Assembly (NCBI GenBank): GCA_000818945.1
Contig: KN805380.1
Coordinates: 513,112-577,111 of the forward strand
Source: Schizochytrium sp. CCTCC M209059
Taxonomy: Eukaryota > Sar > Bigyra > Thraustochytrida > Thraustochytriidae
Direction of reading: 5' to 3'
Length of the DNA: 64,000 nt
Within the stretch, counting starts at the first letter, position 1. Each line of letters opens with the position of its first letter. Both the position numbers and the translations under genes were made by a program. The notes under the pieces are model-generated. The model was not told where the DNA came from, made no database searches, and worked only from the letters and a program-made list of their open reading frames with translations. Below are positions 12,451-22,846 of the stretch, one piece after another.

Positions 12451-13930
12451 ATGAAGCGCGCGGCGCCAGAGCTGCGCCTCTTCGTCGCCGTTGGGGAGGC
12501 ATCGGGCGATGCATTCGCCGCGGAGATCCTTCGCCGCGTTCGTGTCGCGCGACCCGACCTGTGCGAAAGGCTTCGCCTTGGGGCCATTGCCGGGTGAGTC
12601 CAGACAGACATCTTTAGGATGAGCCGACTTTTCGTGGGCGGCGTCACTCACGCGCGTCCTCGTCCTCTCTCGTGCGGCCCTCCGTAGACCCGCCTTGACA
12701 CAGGTCGCGGCGAAGAGCACGAAATTTTGCTCGATCTTTCCCATGAATGACATTGCCGTCATGGGCCTTGGAAGCGTGCTCACAAGCCTTCCCAGAATCT
12801 TCATGCGTCTGCGCCAAGCAGAGCGTTACTGCACAAATGTCCTCAAACCTCACGTTGTCCTCACAGTCGATGCCAAGGGGTTCAACTTACGATTGCAGCG
12901 CCGCCTCGCCAATGGCCCTTGGCGTCGCATGCACATTGTTGGACCCTCGCCGTGGGCACTCAAACCGCTCTTGGGCGCCCATAACCCGCGCACGCTCGAT
13001 CTTGCTCGCACTGTCGACCAACTCTTTCTCCTCATGCCTTTTGAAAGGTCCTGGTTTACGCCAACGACGCAGTGCACTTGCATTGGTCATCCGGCACTGC
13101 AAGCCGCACTACCTCAGGAATCTTTTGCACCTGCTGACAATACCATGCCGGACGACGACTCCTCATTCACCCATGCCTGCATAGCCCCGGCAGCCTATGT
13201 CAAAGCAAATCCGCTCGAACCTTGGCAGCGACTGCGTCTTACGGATCGAGTCTTGGCAAAAGGGACCTCCCCAAACAATATTGTCGCCTTCTTCCCTGGT
13301 AGCAGACTACAAGAGCTACACTGGGCATTGCCGCTTGCTCTTGAACTCGCGCAGCAAATGGGGCCCTCTGTAGAATGGAGGATATCCACAACACCGGGCA
13401 CTGCCGCGCACATTCAGAATTTCTTGCGTCACCACAAAACTGAATCCGACTTCACCTTTTCTCTTGAGAGTGATTCGACCGTCCTCTATCGAGACGCCAA
13501 GGCAGCCGTCGCAGTCTCGGGAACGATTGTAACCGAGCTCGCCATCCGCAATGTCCCGAGTATCGCAATTTATGATGCCGACTGGCTCACCCGTCGCGCT
13601 GCATCGTACTTGGCAAGGGTCGACTGTGTATCTCTGCCGAACATTCTCGCCGATCGGGCTATCATTCCTGAATTTATCTTTGAGAATTGCACTGCAGCCC
13701 GCATCGCGCCCGCGCTGCAAGATCTCCTCAGGAGTCAAGCCCAGATTGGCAAAGACCACAACGGTTCACAGGAGACGCAGACTTTCGCCCATACGCAATC
13801 CCGCAATCTGCAAAAAGTTCTCCCTCATATGGCCGTTTGGGACAACGTTTCACAAAAACCTCGAATGCCGGCCGACATTGTCGCAGCAGCCCTCATCCAT
13901 CGCTTTGACGAGCTGGACGAACGCGCATAA
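12451..13930 (+). CDS. lpxB: Lipid-A-disaccharide synthase (LpxB, GT19 family), two exons
   Basis: Exon 1 is 12451-12593 and exon 2 is 12688-13930, giving 461 residues. The 94-bp intron has GTGAGT at 12594 and ends CCGTAG at 12687; splicing restores AIAGPALTQ where an unspliced reading stops at once. Family landmarks appear in order: VAVGEASGD near the N-terminus, MNDIAVMG, TVDAKGFNLRL, FLLMPFE, CIGHPAL, FFPGSRLQEL, VSGTIVTELA and VSLPNILAD. LpxB condenses UDP-2,3-diacylglucosamine with lipid X to form the lipid A disaccharide precursor in bacteria; plants also carry the gene, with mitochondrial location reported. The spliceosomal intron shows it is nuclear and not bacterial contamination. 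No strong targeting presequence is visible. A possible AATAAA signal is at about 14043. Confidence 0.92.
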
Positions 13931-14645
13931 AGAGTTTGGCAGACCCTTGAGAGTTACAAGAAGTCTTGTATGATGGCCAGACGAATCAGTCCTCGAGACG
14001 CAACGAACACCCCGCAGCATTCGCGGCACCCTTTTTACAAAAATAAAGGCCAGGAACTACTCGAGCCTTCTTGACATTATTTGCTCATCGACCACCTAGC
14101 AGATTCTCGCCGATACTTTCTTATTCCATCGCCACTGTATGTGTCCCAGTGGGACTCCATCGCTCCCCCATTCTCTCTAAGAGTAAGACCAATCCGCAAA
14201 TAGGATATTTTTTCCCCTTCATTCTTGGCCTCTCTCTCTCTCTCTCTTTTCCTCCCAGGCTGTCCGAAACGAAAAGAAATTGGCCCCTCTGAGGCACTAA
14301 AATCGCGTCCTCTTTTTGGCGCAAAGTGCCTTCTTCGATCGCGTGCACGCGAGCTTGGAGAGGTGGGGAAGCGCAGGCGCCAGTGCGCGCGGCTTCTCGC
14401 ACGCACGGCGCGGCTCGGGGCAGAGGAGGCAGACAGACCTCCTTCCTTTCCTGCCTGCCCGCCTGCCCGCCTGCCTGACCAACCTCCCCTCGGCCTGAGC
14501 TGGGTGGGGCACGGCGAACGGACGCCAGCTCCTCGTGCTCCACGCGGCGTCGTGCGGCGCCCGCGGGACGTGCCGAGGCCGCGCAAGGGGGCCCTCTCCG
14601 CCGCGCGCCGCCGCCGTCGAAGCCGCCGTCTCTTGACAGAAAAAC
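13931..14645. other. Intergenic: lpxB 3' region and G-gamma 5' region
   Basis: Contains AAAATAAAGG at about 14040, a candidate lpxB polyadenylation signal; a (TC)n run at about 14231-14248; and CCTG repeats at 14452-14475. No other gene is supported. Confidence 0.55.
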
Positions 14646-14900
14646 ATGGCCACGGCACGAGCAGCCGCTGCAGCTGCGGCAAAGGCGCGTGCTGCGGCAG
14701 AGCAGGAGCAGGCCGTCAAGCAGCTCGAGACGCAGCTCGAGCGGACCAAGGCCGCCATCTCACCCGAAGAGGCCGCAGCAGAGATCACAAAGTATGTAAA
14801 TGACCAGGCCCGGAGCGACTTCTTGCTGCGTACCACCGAAGAGACCAGTCCATGGATTCCAGAGGACCCCTCCACCAAGCAGTGCTGTTCGATTCAATGA
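14646..14900 (+). CDS. Heterotrimeric G-protein gamma subunit
   Basis: An 84-residue protein. An alanine-rich helix leads into a GGL-type segment: an amphipathic helix (VKQLETQLERTKAAIS), a second helix (AAAEITKYVNDQARSDFLL) and the downstream SPWIPED turn, like the NPW/NPF element of animal gamma subunits. It ends CCSIQ, so the CAAX box is CSIQ with Cys81; a terminal Gln usually favours farnesylation, and the preceding Cys80 could be palmitoylated. G-gamma pairs obligately with the G-beta propeller and anchors it at the plasma membrane for receptor signalling. The size fits the family (about 70-100 residues). The gene is convergent with the myosin on the other strand. Confidence 0.85.
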   Translation: MATARAAAAAAAKARAAAEQEQAVKQLETQLERTKAAISPEEAAAEITKYVNDQARSDFLLRTTEETSPWIPEDPSTKQCCSIQ

Positions 14901-15316
14901 GACCGCCGCGACATCGCCTTGTCCTTCCTTTGCGCTCCCTGTCGCAGGAAATCGTACGCGTCTAGCTCTCTGCACTGGAGATGCTCTCGTAGCCCTGGCA
15001 TCTGTTCTTTTCTTCTTCTTTTATTTGTTAACCCAACCGAAACAAACCGCGCCCGTACACGTATTCCCCTCCTTACTTTGGCGAAAATGTTCGTAAGATA
15101 GCAGCAGCATCAGCACGCATGCACGGACCCACCCACCACGTTGGGACGTGGACGCCCAAACACGCTCGAGCCCTTTCCTCCTCGCCCCTCACGTAAAACC
15201 CTTACCCTTTTTCCTTTTCTGAAATTCCTATTCATTTACTTTTCTACCTTGTCTCGTGCGCCTCGACCGCATTTCTTCCATTTCTTACAAACGCAATCGA
15301 ATGGTGCACCTACGCT
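14901..15316. other. Convergent 3' intergenic region
   Basis: Lies between the stop codons of the G-gamma gene (+) and the myosin gene (-), pyrimidine-rich on the plus strand at 15000-15030 and 15180-15260. No gene seen. Confidence 0.5.
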
Positions 15317-18300
15317 CTATGCGTTTGTCCACATTGCGCTCACATCGCGTTGTGCACGCGCTTGCAACTTTCGGAGCAAAAGATCCACTTCGTCCTTTCG
15401 CTTGGTCTGCGAGCTCAATTCCTTGGATTGCTTCTTGCAAAAATGATTTTTCGAGGCGTCCTCCGACCCGCCGTCCGACTTGGTTTCCTCGTCAAGTTCC
15501 TCGTATTTATAGACTCCCAAACTCGTCTCCCGGAGCCGGGAGCGAAAGAACGATTGCCCGTCGCCTTCGAGTTGAGCCTTTACGCTCTCCATCGTACTTT
15601 GCGAAGAGTTCTTTTTGGTCCCACGCTTGTCCTCTAGCGGCTTCTCTTCCGTCTCTTTTCTGCGCAGCAAAAGAGCCTTGGCCGCGAAATGGCCCGCCAT
15701 GTCGGAATCGCCTTCCCGAAGCACACGTCGGGCAAGCATCTTCGCACGCTCGCGCGCTCGCGCCTGCGCGCGCAATGCCTCCACATCAATACTTGCTTCC
15801 AGCTCGCGCTGTCGACGGACCGTGACCGAGGATGCACGCGTTCTTTGTGTCGTGGAGGGAGACACGGCATGGCTGTTGTCACGAGTTTTCAGCGCCATCA
15901 TTTTCGTCTTGTCCTCCACGTTGCCCACACTGGCAAAGACGTCTACCATTTCCGTGTAACCTTCACGCATATTCTTGGAATGGTGTGCTTGTCGCACCTC
16001 TTTTGACTGCGGCTTCGCTTGCATTTGCAACTCAACTGAGCTTGTCTTGGCCTTGATCCTCGTCGCAGAGACTGAGTTTGCGGCGGCATACCGCACGCCA
16101 TGAACAGTCACTTGCTTCCGCTCATGCCTCAGGCGCTCCCGCTTCTTACCTGCGGCATCTGGATCCACCGTCAAGAATGCTTTGGCGCTTGGACCACTTG
16201 CAATAAGATCACGTACCAACGATTGCAATGCTCCATGACTCATGCTCGCCATATCATGGTGGGTGCCTGCCTCGTCGACAAGAATCGTCGGCGCCTCCTC
16301 GTCTTCCCCATTGGCGGCGCAAGAACGATGAATCTGGTCGCTCCGGCGCGAAAGGAGCGGCGCGATGTCGGTGTTGGCCAGCAGCGGACTTGTATGCACA
16401 GCGAGCGTTGCGGGCTTTTGTTCGTACACGAGACCAACAAATGATAGAGAAGGTGCTTTGGAGCATGTGAGACTCTTCACGCGACGACCACATGTGTCGA
16501 GGTTCACCATCACTTGCGTCGCGCAACGAAAGATACTTGTCTCATCCACGCAGCTATCCAGCAGAGTACTACGTGCGCGATCCGCCATGCCGAGAGGCAA
16601 AGACGTTGCGCCCCACGCGAAAAGGCTTTCCTTGCCAGGCGCCGCGTCGGTTCCGTGCCCGCTCTCTATTGGGCGGCACGTCACAACAGTCTGCCGCCAA
16701 CCCAGAGCCACCTTTTCGACCGGGCCAGGCAGCGAATTCACGCACGTTGGTCGATGGCGATCCGTCACATCGCCCAAGCCCAGTTGCCCGTGTGAGTTGC
16801 AGCCCCACATGAAGAGACGTCCAAGCACATCCACAGCCGCGGCGTGACGTCCACCCGCAGTCACGAGAACGCAATCGCGCTCGCCAGGAAGTGCCAGCTC
16901 CCGTGGAAAGACGCGATCACGAGTGTCTCCAAGTCCAAGTTGTCCATGAGCACCCGCGCCCCAGGCAAAAAGCTTGCCGGATCGGGCGCGCCCGAGCACA
17001 AAGTCCCGGCCTGATGCGACCTGGTCGACACGTTCCCGCGCAAGGGATCGCACGGGCTCTGGCACGGCCAGTGAACCCTCGCCAACAAAGGCGCCGTGGC
17101 CAAGGACTGCCCCAGGGCCACCCCAGGTAAACACTGTGCCTGCCTGAGCAAGCGCGACGCAGTGCGTGGCACCACTGGCAATTTGGACAATCTTGCGGTT
17201 CGCCAAGCCCTTCACGATTCGAGGACTGGCGTCATTGTCCCGATCCCCGTGACCTAGCTGCCCATGAGACCCAGCGCCCCAGGTAAGCACCTGGCAATTG
17301 CGCGTCAGCACCATGCAGTGAAACGAGCCCGCAGCAACTTGAATACACGGCACCCGCATGCGAATAAGCTCCGGGAGTCGGCCAGGCGCTTTACGCGCCC
17401 CAAACACGCCGTGCCCAAGCTGCCCACGGTCTCCGTATCCCCAGGTGTATACCTCGCCGTCCGCCGTGAGTGCCAGCGAGTGGAATTCACCCGCATCTAC
17501 GCTGGAAGCATCTACGCGTCTACAGAGGTCCGTCCAGGCCGTCGGATACACGTTAGCAATGTTGGCCCGCACGTCGATGTCTAACACTGCATGATGAAGC
17601 GTGTTGTTCTTGCAAATGGGAGCCGTCAGATTCGCACCGCGTCGCTGAAATTTCGCCTTGTGCGCGCTGCAGGGATGCGTATTGGCAGCCTCAATCGCAG
17701 CTGCCTCCCGGTAGCGAAGACGATTGACTTCGAGCACCTCGTCTTCCAGTAAGCGAGCCGTCACGAGCCGCCGCCGCAAGTTGCGAGCCAGGAATCCTCT
17801 GCCAACGCGCTGCAAAACCCGGACGCTTGCACAAATGGCCTTGAATTGAGCGCAAAGCACGAAACCCATGGACCACCGTTGCAGGATGCGGGTCGCGGCT
17901 CGCATCTCGAGAAAGCGACGGCGAACGAGAAAGGAGCGCCAGCGACGTTGTAGCGCCTTGCAAGCAGCTCGCCGGGCCCGTAAACGTCTGCGTTCCGCCA
18001 GAAACGCCATCATGCGGGGCATCGACCGGCGCACCTGCGTGCCTCGCCATCCTGCCTGAATCGTCAAGGCCGCATTCGCGCGTCGCCAGTACAAGCGATT
18101 GCGGACCAAAAAGGAGCGCACCATGCTTTGAATTCGCGTGACAACGTGCGTCCACATCCTAAATCGCTTGCGCAGGATAAAGCTTCGCACCACACGTTGC
18201 GCCTTGATCGCGCACCGCCTCGCGACGAGAAAGACGCGACGAGGGCGAAGTCCTCGCACAAAGGCCTGAATTTTTATGAGCGCCTTGCGGCGGTGAGCGA

Positions 18301-21217
18301 GCAAGGTCCGAGCCTTCCACACTAGTGCTGTGCGTCGTACCGTCTCTTGCACTTTCATATGATGCACCCAGGCTCGTCGATCTTGGACCGCAGCCCACGC
18401 CGCGCGAATCCGCTCGAGCCCGCGTTTGATCGAGTCAATTTTAGACCGTACGCGATGCATGCGCGCAAGACTTTGAATACGTGTAGCTGCTGCATCTATG
18501 GTTCGCAGCTTGACCTCGCGCAGCGCCTCGAGTGTCTGAATGGCCTGTTTACGCAGAAAAATACGCGTCTTTCCTAGCTGCACCATGGAATCCAGGCCTT
18601 GCGCGATGAATGCGTTGCTATCGTCACCATTGCTCTTGCTGTCTGCACTCTTTTCGCCGTCGCTTGCATGTTTGCTATCATTGCTCGCCCTGGCCATGGT
18701 CGCCCAAAGCAGCGCCACGAGCTCCTTGCACTTGCTTCGATAAAGCGGGTCGGACTCGTTACCATTGACGCGTTCGCGCAGTGACGCTGGAGACGGCAGC
18801 GATGGCTCAACGAGCGCGAATCGAGAATAGAAACCAGCAAACGAGGTGCGAAAGCTAAAGCCCGAGTGTCGAATTCGGATCGAATCCAAGACGCCAAGAT
18901 ATAAGAGCTGGTGCAGGACAAGCTGCGGGTCCATGTAACCTGGGCGCTTTTCACCATTGGCTTTAAGGCAGCGCACAAAGTGCGGTGTCGTTGCGTTCAG
19001 AGTCCGCATGAGTCTGTTAATGTCATCCTTGAACTTTGAGCCTAAAAAGGCATTTGATCCAGTGAATGAACCTTGGTCCGCTTCGCTCGCTGCTTGCTGC
19101 TCGCGAAAGAGCGCCGAGACAACCGAGGACGAGCTCGCAGCCATAACGCGAACCACCTTGCTCTCGAGGCGATCACGATTCTTGTCGAGGAACTCTGAAA
19201 CCGTGTAGACCACTGTGGCTGCCGAGTGCATCACGACAAAGGCCGGGCCTGCCTCCGTCTCACGCAGGCTGGCCTTGCGGTAGAATGCGCTCGAGGCGGC
19301 AGATACGTCAGCATGCGCCTGGTCCAGCTTGCTCAGAAATGATTCGTCTGTCGATTGCGGAAAAAGACATGCCTCGTCCAAGAGAGACATGATGCCTCGC
19401 GGACGCTTTTCAACGAGATCAATGATCAGCTGATTGTCCGTGAATGTAATTGTCGAATAGTCGATGCCCTCTTCTTCGTAGACGCGCTGTTCCAATTTGA
19501 AGACATGCGTCGTAAATAGCTGGTGCAGCTTTTCGTTGGCAAAGTTGATGCAAAATTGCTCAAAGCCATTTTGCCGAAAGACCTCAAAGCCGAAAATGTC
19601 CAGAATGCCAATATACGAGGCACTTGCTGACGTAGAAGCAGTTCCGGAGGCCGATGGCCCCGGAGTCACCTTTTTGCTCAAGGTACAATTGATTTCAGAC
19701 ACGATCCAGCGGAACAAAAGACCATACGTCGATTTGGCGAGTGCATCCAGACCATCGTACGCGCGCTTTTTGTCCAGCTGCGACGAAATCACGTGCACCC
19801 CTGTGCTGGTCTCCTTGGTGACGATAGCATCGGCCAAGGCGTCGCACTCGACGCCAAAGAGAGATGCCGCCTTTTGCAAGGCTTCATTCAATGGACCTCC
19901 GCAAACGCGCGCCTCCTCGCTGCCGGCCCCGCTTGTCTCAAGCTCAATGTTGCCGAGATGTAAGATGCCAGCAATGATCTGGAAAATGTGCTCTCGACGC
20001 TCGTCACCAAGACCGACAACCTCTAGCGAAGCCTCGAGCTCCTGAAACGCGCTCAGATCGTCAATTCTCCGCATTTCCGCAGAAGACTCTGCCGCAGCTG
20101 CGGCACTAGTTTCTTGACTTTGCGTCCGTCGCCGATTTCGACTACCTGTGCGGCCCCGCAGGGCCTCCGTGGACATGCTTTCGGCATGCAGACGCTGCTT
20201 TTCTGGATTCAAATACCGAAAGGCGTCCTCCCCGAGCTCAAGCCCAAGTTGAGCTTTGGCGTCTGGGCTCAAGCCGACCAAAAGCTGATAAAACACATGA
20301 TAATTGCGCTCCCCACTGGAATGCGTGACCACGCGCGATTTTTCGAGAAGGAAGTCTTGGATCGATCCGCCAAGGATGCGGACAGCGGAAGGGCCGTTCT
20401 TGGGCTCCATGAAAATCTGGATAAACTTGCCAAATCGTGACGAGTTATCGTTGCGCACAGTCTTGGCGTTGCCGATTGCCTCGAGCACGGGGTTGGTCTG
20501 CAAGAGCTTTGATTCAATGCCCTCATCCTCCGCATTCGAGCCATTGGGTCCGGAGCAGCTCGTCACAAACTGCATGATCTGCTTCGTACTTTCTGTTTTA
20601 CCAGCACCTGATTCGCCGGAGATGACAATGCTTTGGTTCTCGCACGCGTCCGCAAAGGTTGCCACAGCACGACTTGCAACGGCAAAAATGTGAGGCGGGA
20701 GCGCACTATTGAGGCACCCCGACGGTGAGACAGGGGCACTCCGATACAGATCCATGTACGACTTATCGTAAATGGAGACGTCGTGCTTGTCCATGACGAT
20801 TCGATATGGATTGACAGCAATAAGAATGGGCCCTGCCATTGTGTAAATCTGCTGGCATGGTTCTCGGTGATAGCGCGTTTGCACATTGTCCAAAAGCGTT
20901 GCATCGTTGAGATGCGCAAGGTTGGTCATGTCATCCACGTCCTGGCATACATTGGCAAGGTAGAGCTCCTCTTTTGGGCAAACAACGTCTAGCTTGGGTT
21001 CCCATTCGGTTCGAACACTCACTTTGCCATCATTGCAGACTTCGACGACCTTGGCTGGCACAAAAATCGGTCTTGCGGATCGCTTCGGATCCAAGAGGCG
21101 ACCCATGCGATAGGCATCGGTCTCGTTTTCGCCTTGTGGGTACGGATTGGCAATCCACACGCGGAGATCAGCGTGAATGAAGCTGGCACCGAGGCTCGCA
21201 TTTCCCACAGACGCCAT
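15317..21217 (-). CDS. Unconventional myosin with IQ motifs and C-terminal RCC1-repeat domain
   Basis: A 1966-residue single-exon protein. The motor (about residues 85-895) has P-loop GESGAGKT at 201-208, switch I NDNSSRFG at 256-263, switch II DIFGFEVF at 540-547 and FVRCLKAN near 747. An Arg/Gln/Ser/Ala insert lies at about 350-385. The neck (about 905-1150) carries around seven irregular IQ motifs (IQSLARMHRVRSK, IQAFVRGLRPRR, IQSMVRSFLVRNR and others) that should bind calmodulin-like light chains. Residues 1241-1530 form RCC1-type propeller repeats (LALTADGEVYTWGYGDRGQLGHG-like units, some shown here only in part), and the last 430 residues are charged and disordered with coiled-coil potential. 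The motor is predicted active: ATP and actin elements are intact. The RCC1 module probably serves as a cargo or regulatory scaffold. Stramenopile myosins are known for varied tails; I assign no class. Confidence 0.93.
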   Translation of the reverse strand: MASVGNASLGASFIHADLRVWIANPYPQGENETDAYRMGRLLDPKRSARPIFVPAKVVEVCNDGKVSVRTEWEPKLDVVCPKEELYLANVCQDVDDMTNLAHLNDATLLDNVQTRYHREPCQQIYTMAGPILIAVNPYRIVMDKHDVSIYDKSYMDLYRSAPVSPSGCLNSALPPHIFAVASRAVATFADACENQSIVISGESGAGKTESTKQIMQFVTSCSGPNGSNAEDEGIESKLLQTNPVLEAIGNAKTVRNDNSSRFGKFIQIFMEPKNGPSAVRILGGSIQDFLLEKSRVVTHSSGERNYHVFYQLLVGLSPDAKAQLGLELGEDAFRYLNPEKQRLHAESMSTEALRGRTGSRNRRRTQSQETSAAAAAESSAEMRRIDDLSAFQELEASLEVVGLGDERREHIFQIIAGILHLGNIELETSGAGSEEARVCGGPLNEALQKAASLFGVECDALADAIVTKETSTGVHVISSQLDKKRAYDGLDALAKSTYGLLFRWIVSEINCTLSKKVTPGPSASGTASTSASASYIGILDIFGFEVFRQNGFEQFCINFANEKLHQLFTTHVFKLEQRVYEEEGIDYSTITFTDNQLIIDLVEKRPRGIMSLLDEACLFPQSTDESFLSKLDQAHADVSAASSAFYRKASLRETEAGPAFVVMHSAATVVYTVSEFLDKNRDRLESKVVRVMAASSSSVVSALFREQQAASEADQGSFTGSNAFLGSKFKDDINRLMRTLNATTPHFVRCLKANGEKRPGYMDPQLVLHQLLYLGVLDSIRIRHSGFSFRTSFAGFYSRFALVEPSLPSPASLRERVNGNESDPLYRSKCKELVALLWATMARASNDSKHASDGEKSADSKSNGDDSNAFIAQGLDSMVQLGKTRIFLRKQAIQTLEALREVKLRTIDAAATRIQSLARMHRVRSKIDSIKRGLERIRAAWAAVQDRRAWVHHMKVQETVRRTALVWKARTLLAHRRKALIKIQAFVRGLRPRRVFLVARRCAIKAQRVVRSFILRKRFRMWTHVVTRIQSMVRSFLVRNRLYWRRANAALTIQAGWRGTQVRRSMPRMMAFLAERRRLRARRAACKALQRRWRSFLVRRRFLEMRAATRILQRWSMGFVLCAQFKAICASVRVLQRVGRGFLARNLRRRLVTARLLEDEVLEVNRLRYREAAAIEAANTHPCSAHKAKFQRRGANLTAPICKNNTLHHAVLDIDVRANIANVYPTAWTDLCRRVDASSVDAGEFHSLALTADGEVYTWGYGDRGQLGHGVFGARKAPGRLPELIRMRVPCIQVAAGSFHCMVLTRNCQVLTWGAGSHGQLGHGDRDNDASPRIVKGLANRKIVQIASGATHCVALAQAGTVFTWGGPGAVLGHGAFVGEGSLAVPEPVRSLARERVDQVASGRDFVLGRARSGKLFAWGAGAHGQLGLGDTRDRVFPRELALPGERDCVLVTAGGRHAAAVDVLGRLFMWGCNSHGQLGLGDVTDRHRPTCVNSLPGPVEKVALGWRQTVVTCRPIESGHGTDAAPGKESLFAWGATSLPLGMADRARSTLLDSCVDETSIFRCATQVMVNLDTCGRRVKSLTCSKAPSLSFVGLVYEQKPATLAVHTSPLLANTDIAPLLSRRSDQIHRSCAANGEDEEAPTILVDEAGTHHDMASMSHGALQSLVRDLIASGPSAKAFLTVDPDAAGKKRERLRHERKQVTVHGVRYAAANSVSATRIKAKTSSVELQMQAKPQSKEVRQAHHSKNMREGYTEMVDVFASVGNVEDKTKMMALKTRDNSHAVSPSTTQRTRASSVTVRRQRELEASIDVEALRAQARARERAKMLARRVLREGDSDMAGHFAAKALLLRRKETEEKPLEDKRGTKKNSSQSTMESVKAQLEGDGQSFFRSRLRETSLGVYKYEELDEETKSDGGSEDASKNHFCKKQSKELSSQTKRKDEVDLLLRKLQARAQRDVSAMWTNA

Positions 21218-21694
21218 GATGACGATGTTCGCTAATACGCTTCAAGCCGGCGCTTGACGGGCAAGGGCGAGGGCGAGTGAGCGCGCGAACGAGTCCTCGA
21301 CTCCGACACTCCGGAGCAAGGCCCCGACCGGCCGGACAGCCAAACAGCAGTCTTGCAGATGGCCCCCGGAAAAGATCAATGTTTGTCGTGTCGTGTCCAC
21401 CGGCCCTGGCGCGCTCCGTAGTGCCTATCAAGGACGCAACTCGCTTTGTATGAGGTCCATTCTCAATTCCGCGCGCACACTCCTTGGCGTTCCCATGTTT
21501 CCTCAGCGCCCTGAGAATCTTGTTCTGCATATGCTTTCGACTAGATAAGGGCTAGGGTATGACTACGGCTTTCTCCAGAACTCGTATCTCCGGGTTCTGC
21601 CGCAGGCTGCCGGGCCGCAAATGGTGGCGGAGAGGAAGAAAAAAGAAGAAGAAGATGAAGCGAGCTTAAGTTGGCGAAGCGCGCGCATTAAATC

Positions 21695-21704
21695 GAAAGA
21701 ACGA

Positions 21705-21748
<44 letters not shown>

Positions 21749-21749
21749 A
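21695..21749. repeat. GAAA tetranucleotide array
   Basis: About 12 GAAA units, one of them altered to GAAC near the start, grading into GAAGAA. Confidence 0.9.
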
Positions 21750-22036
21750 GAAGATCGAAGAAGTTTAGAAGAAAACAAGGAGGAAGCCGAGTCCAAGTTG
21801 AGCCTGTCCCCAGAACGGACAACTGTGTGTGTGCGAATCAGGGTACACACCGTTTTGGAACGCAGCAGCAGAGCAGTCGTTTCGCCGATAGGAATAATGT
21901 TTGCGACACAAAAGACATGGGGGTTATGTGTGTGCGTGAGAGAGAGAGAGGCACAGAGAGAGGTGAAGAAGTGCTCCGCTGGAGCTCGCCAGATCATCGT
22001 AATGCTTTCCTTTCATACGTAAAAGTTCGCTTTTCA

Positions 22037-22060
22037 CCCCCCCCCCCCCCCCCCCCCCCC
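22037..22060. repeat. Homopolymer C, 24 bases
   Basis: Uninterrupted C run, preceded by TTTTCA and followed by TACAACG. The length is prone to sequencing error. Confidence 0.9.
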
Positions 22061-22846
22061 TACAACGAGCCCGAGCCTGGGCCACGTAGCTTTTCCCTGC
22101 CCAACTTGCTTGCCTGAGCCATGGCAGCTAATTGGTGTCCGACTGAGCCGCTGCGTCTTTAACTGTTGACTTCTCAGCAGAGTCATGGGTGTGCCTTACA
22201 AGTAGAAATTTCAACACCACGGCTGCGCGCCGTCGACCCCGGCTCGCGATGAGCTGGCCAGCGGCCAGCCAATAATGAGTCCTATAATAAAAAGGGAGCT
22301 GAGCATCATTTCAGAGATCACGAAAGAAATCACCGAGCAGTACTGTCCGTGGTTGTCCGCCTCCGGCGAGCGATATTTGCCCGCCCACTCGCGAAAGCGA
22401 AACTTTACCGAAAGCAAAGACATGCAAAGGGTTGCGAGCCCTCCCTCCATGTTATCAAAGCGCAAGGCGCGTCAGGAAACTCCCATGGGGCATCTGCTGG
22501 GGCGCACTTAAGCGACCTCTGCTTGGACTTATGCACGGATTCGCGGACAGCACGCTCGAGGGCTGCCAATGCTTTCGGCGTAATGGGGATTGGGGACCAT
22601 GAACTCCAGGCTTTGCACACGTAGGAACACCCAAGAGCTTCGTGCTTGTTGACGCCCGCAGCGAGCAAACAGTCCGGGAACGGGGGCCCATTTCGCCTCC
22701 GTGCAAGGCGAAGACGGCTGCACACGTAGAGTGCAATTTGCTCTCGCGAGCGTCGCCGCAACGCAGCCGCAAGCAGAAAGATGGCCGCGGGCGCGCAGCC
22801 GGAGCCGCAGCAAATGCCGTAACATCTTCGACAGTGCTCGCCCACC

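Larger units (their letters stand above)
21218..22846. other. Divergent intergenic region with simple repeats
   Basis: Separates the divergent myosin (-) and pseudokinase (+) genes. Holds a GAAA array at 21695-21749, a 24-base C run at 22037-22060 and a GA run at about 21940-21960. Open frames here are fragmentary and unsupported. Confidence 0.55.
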
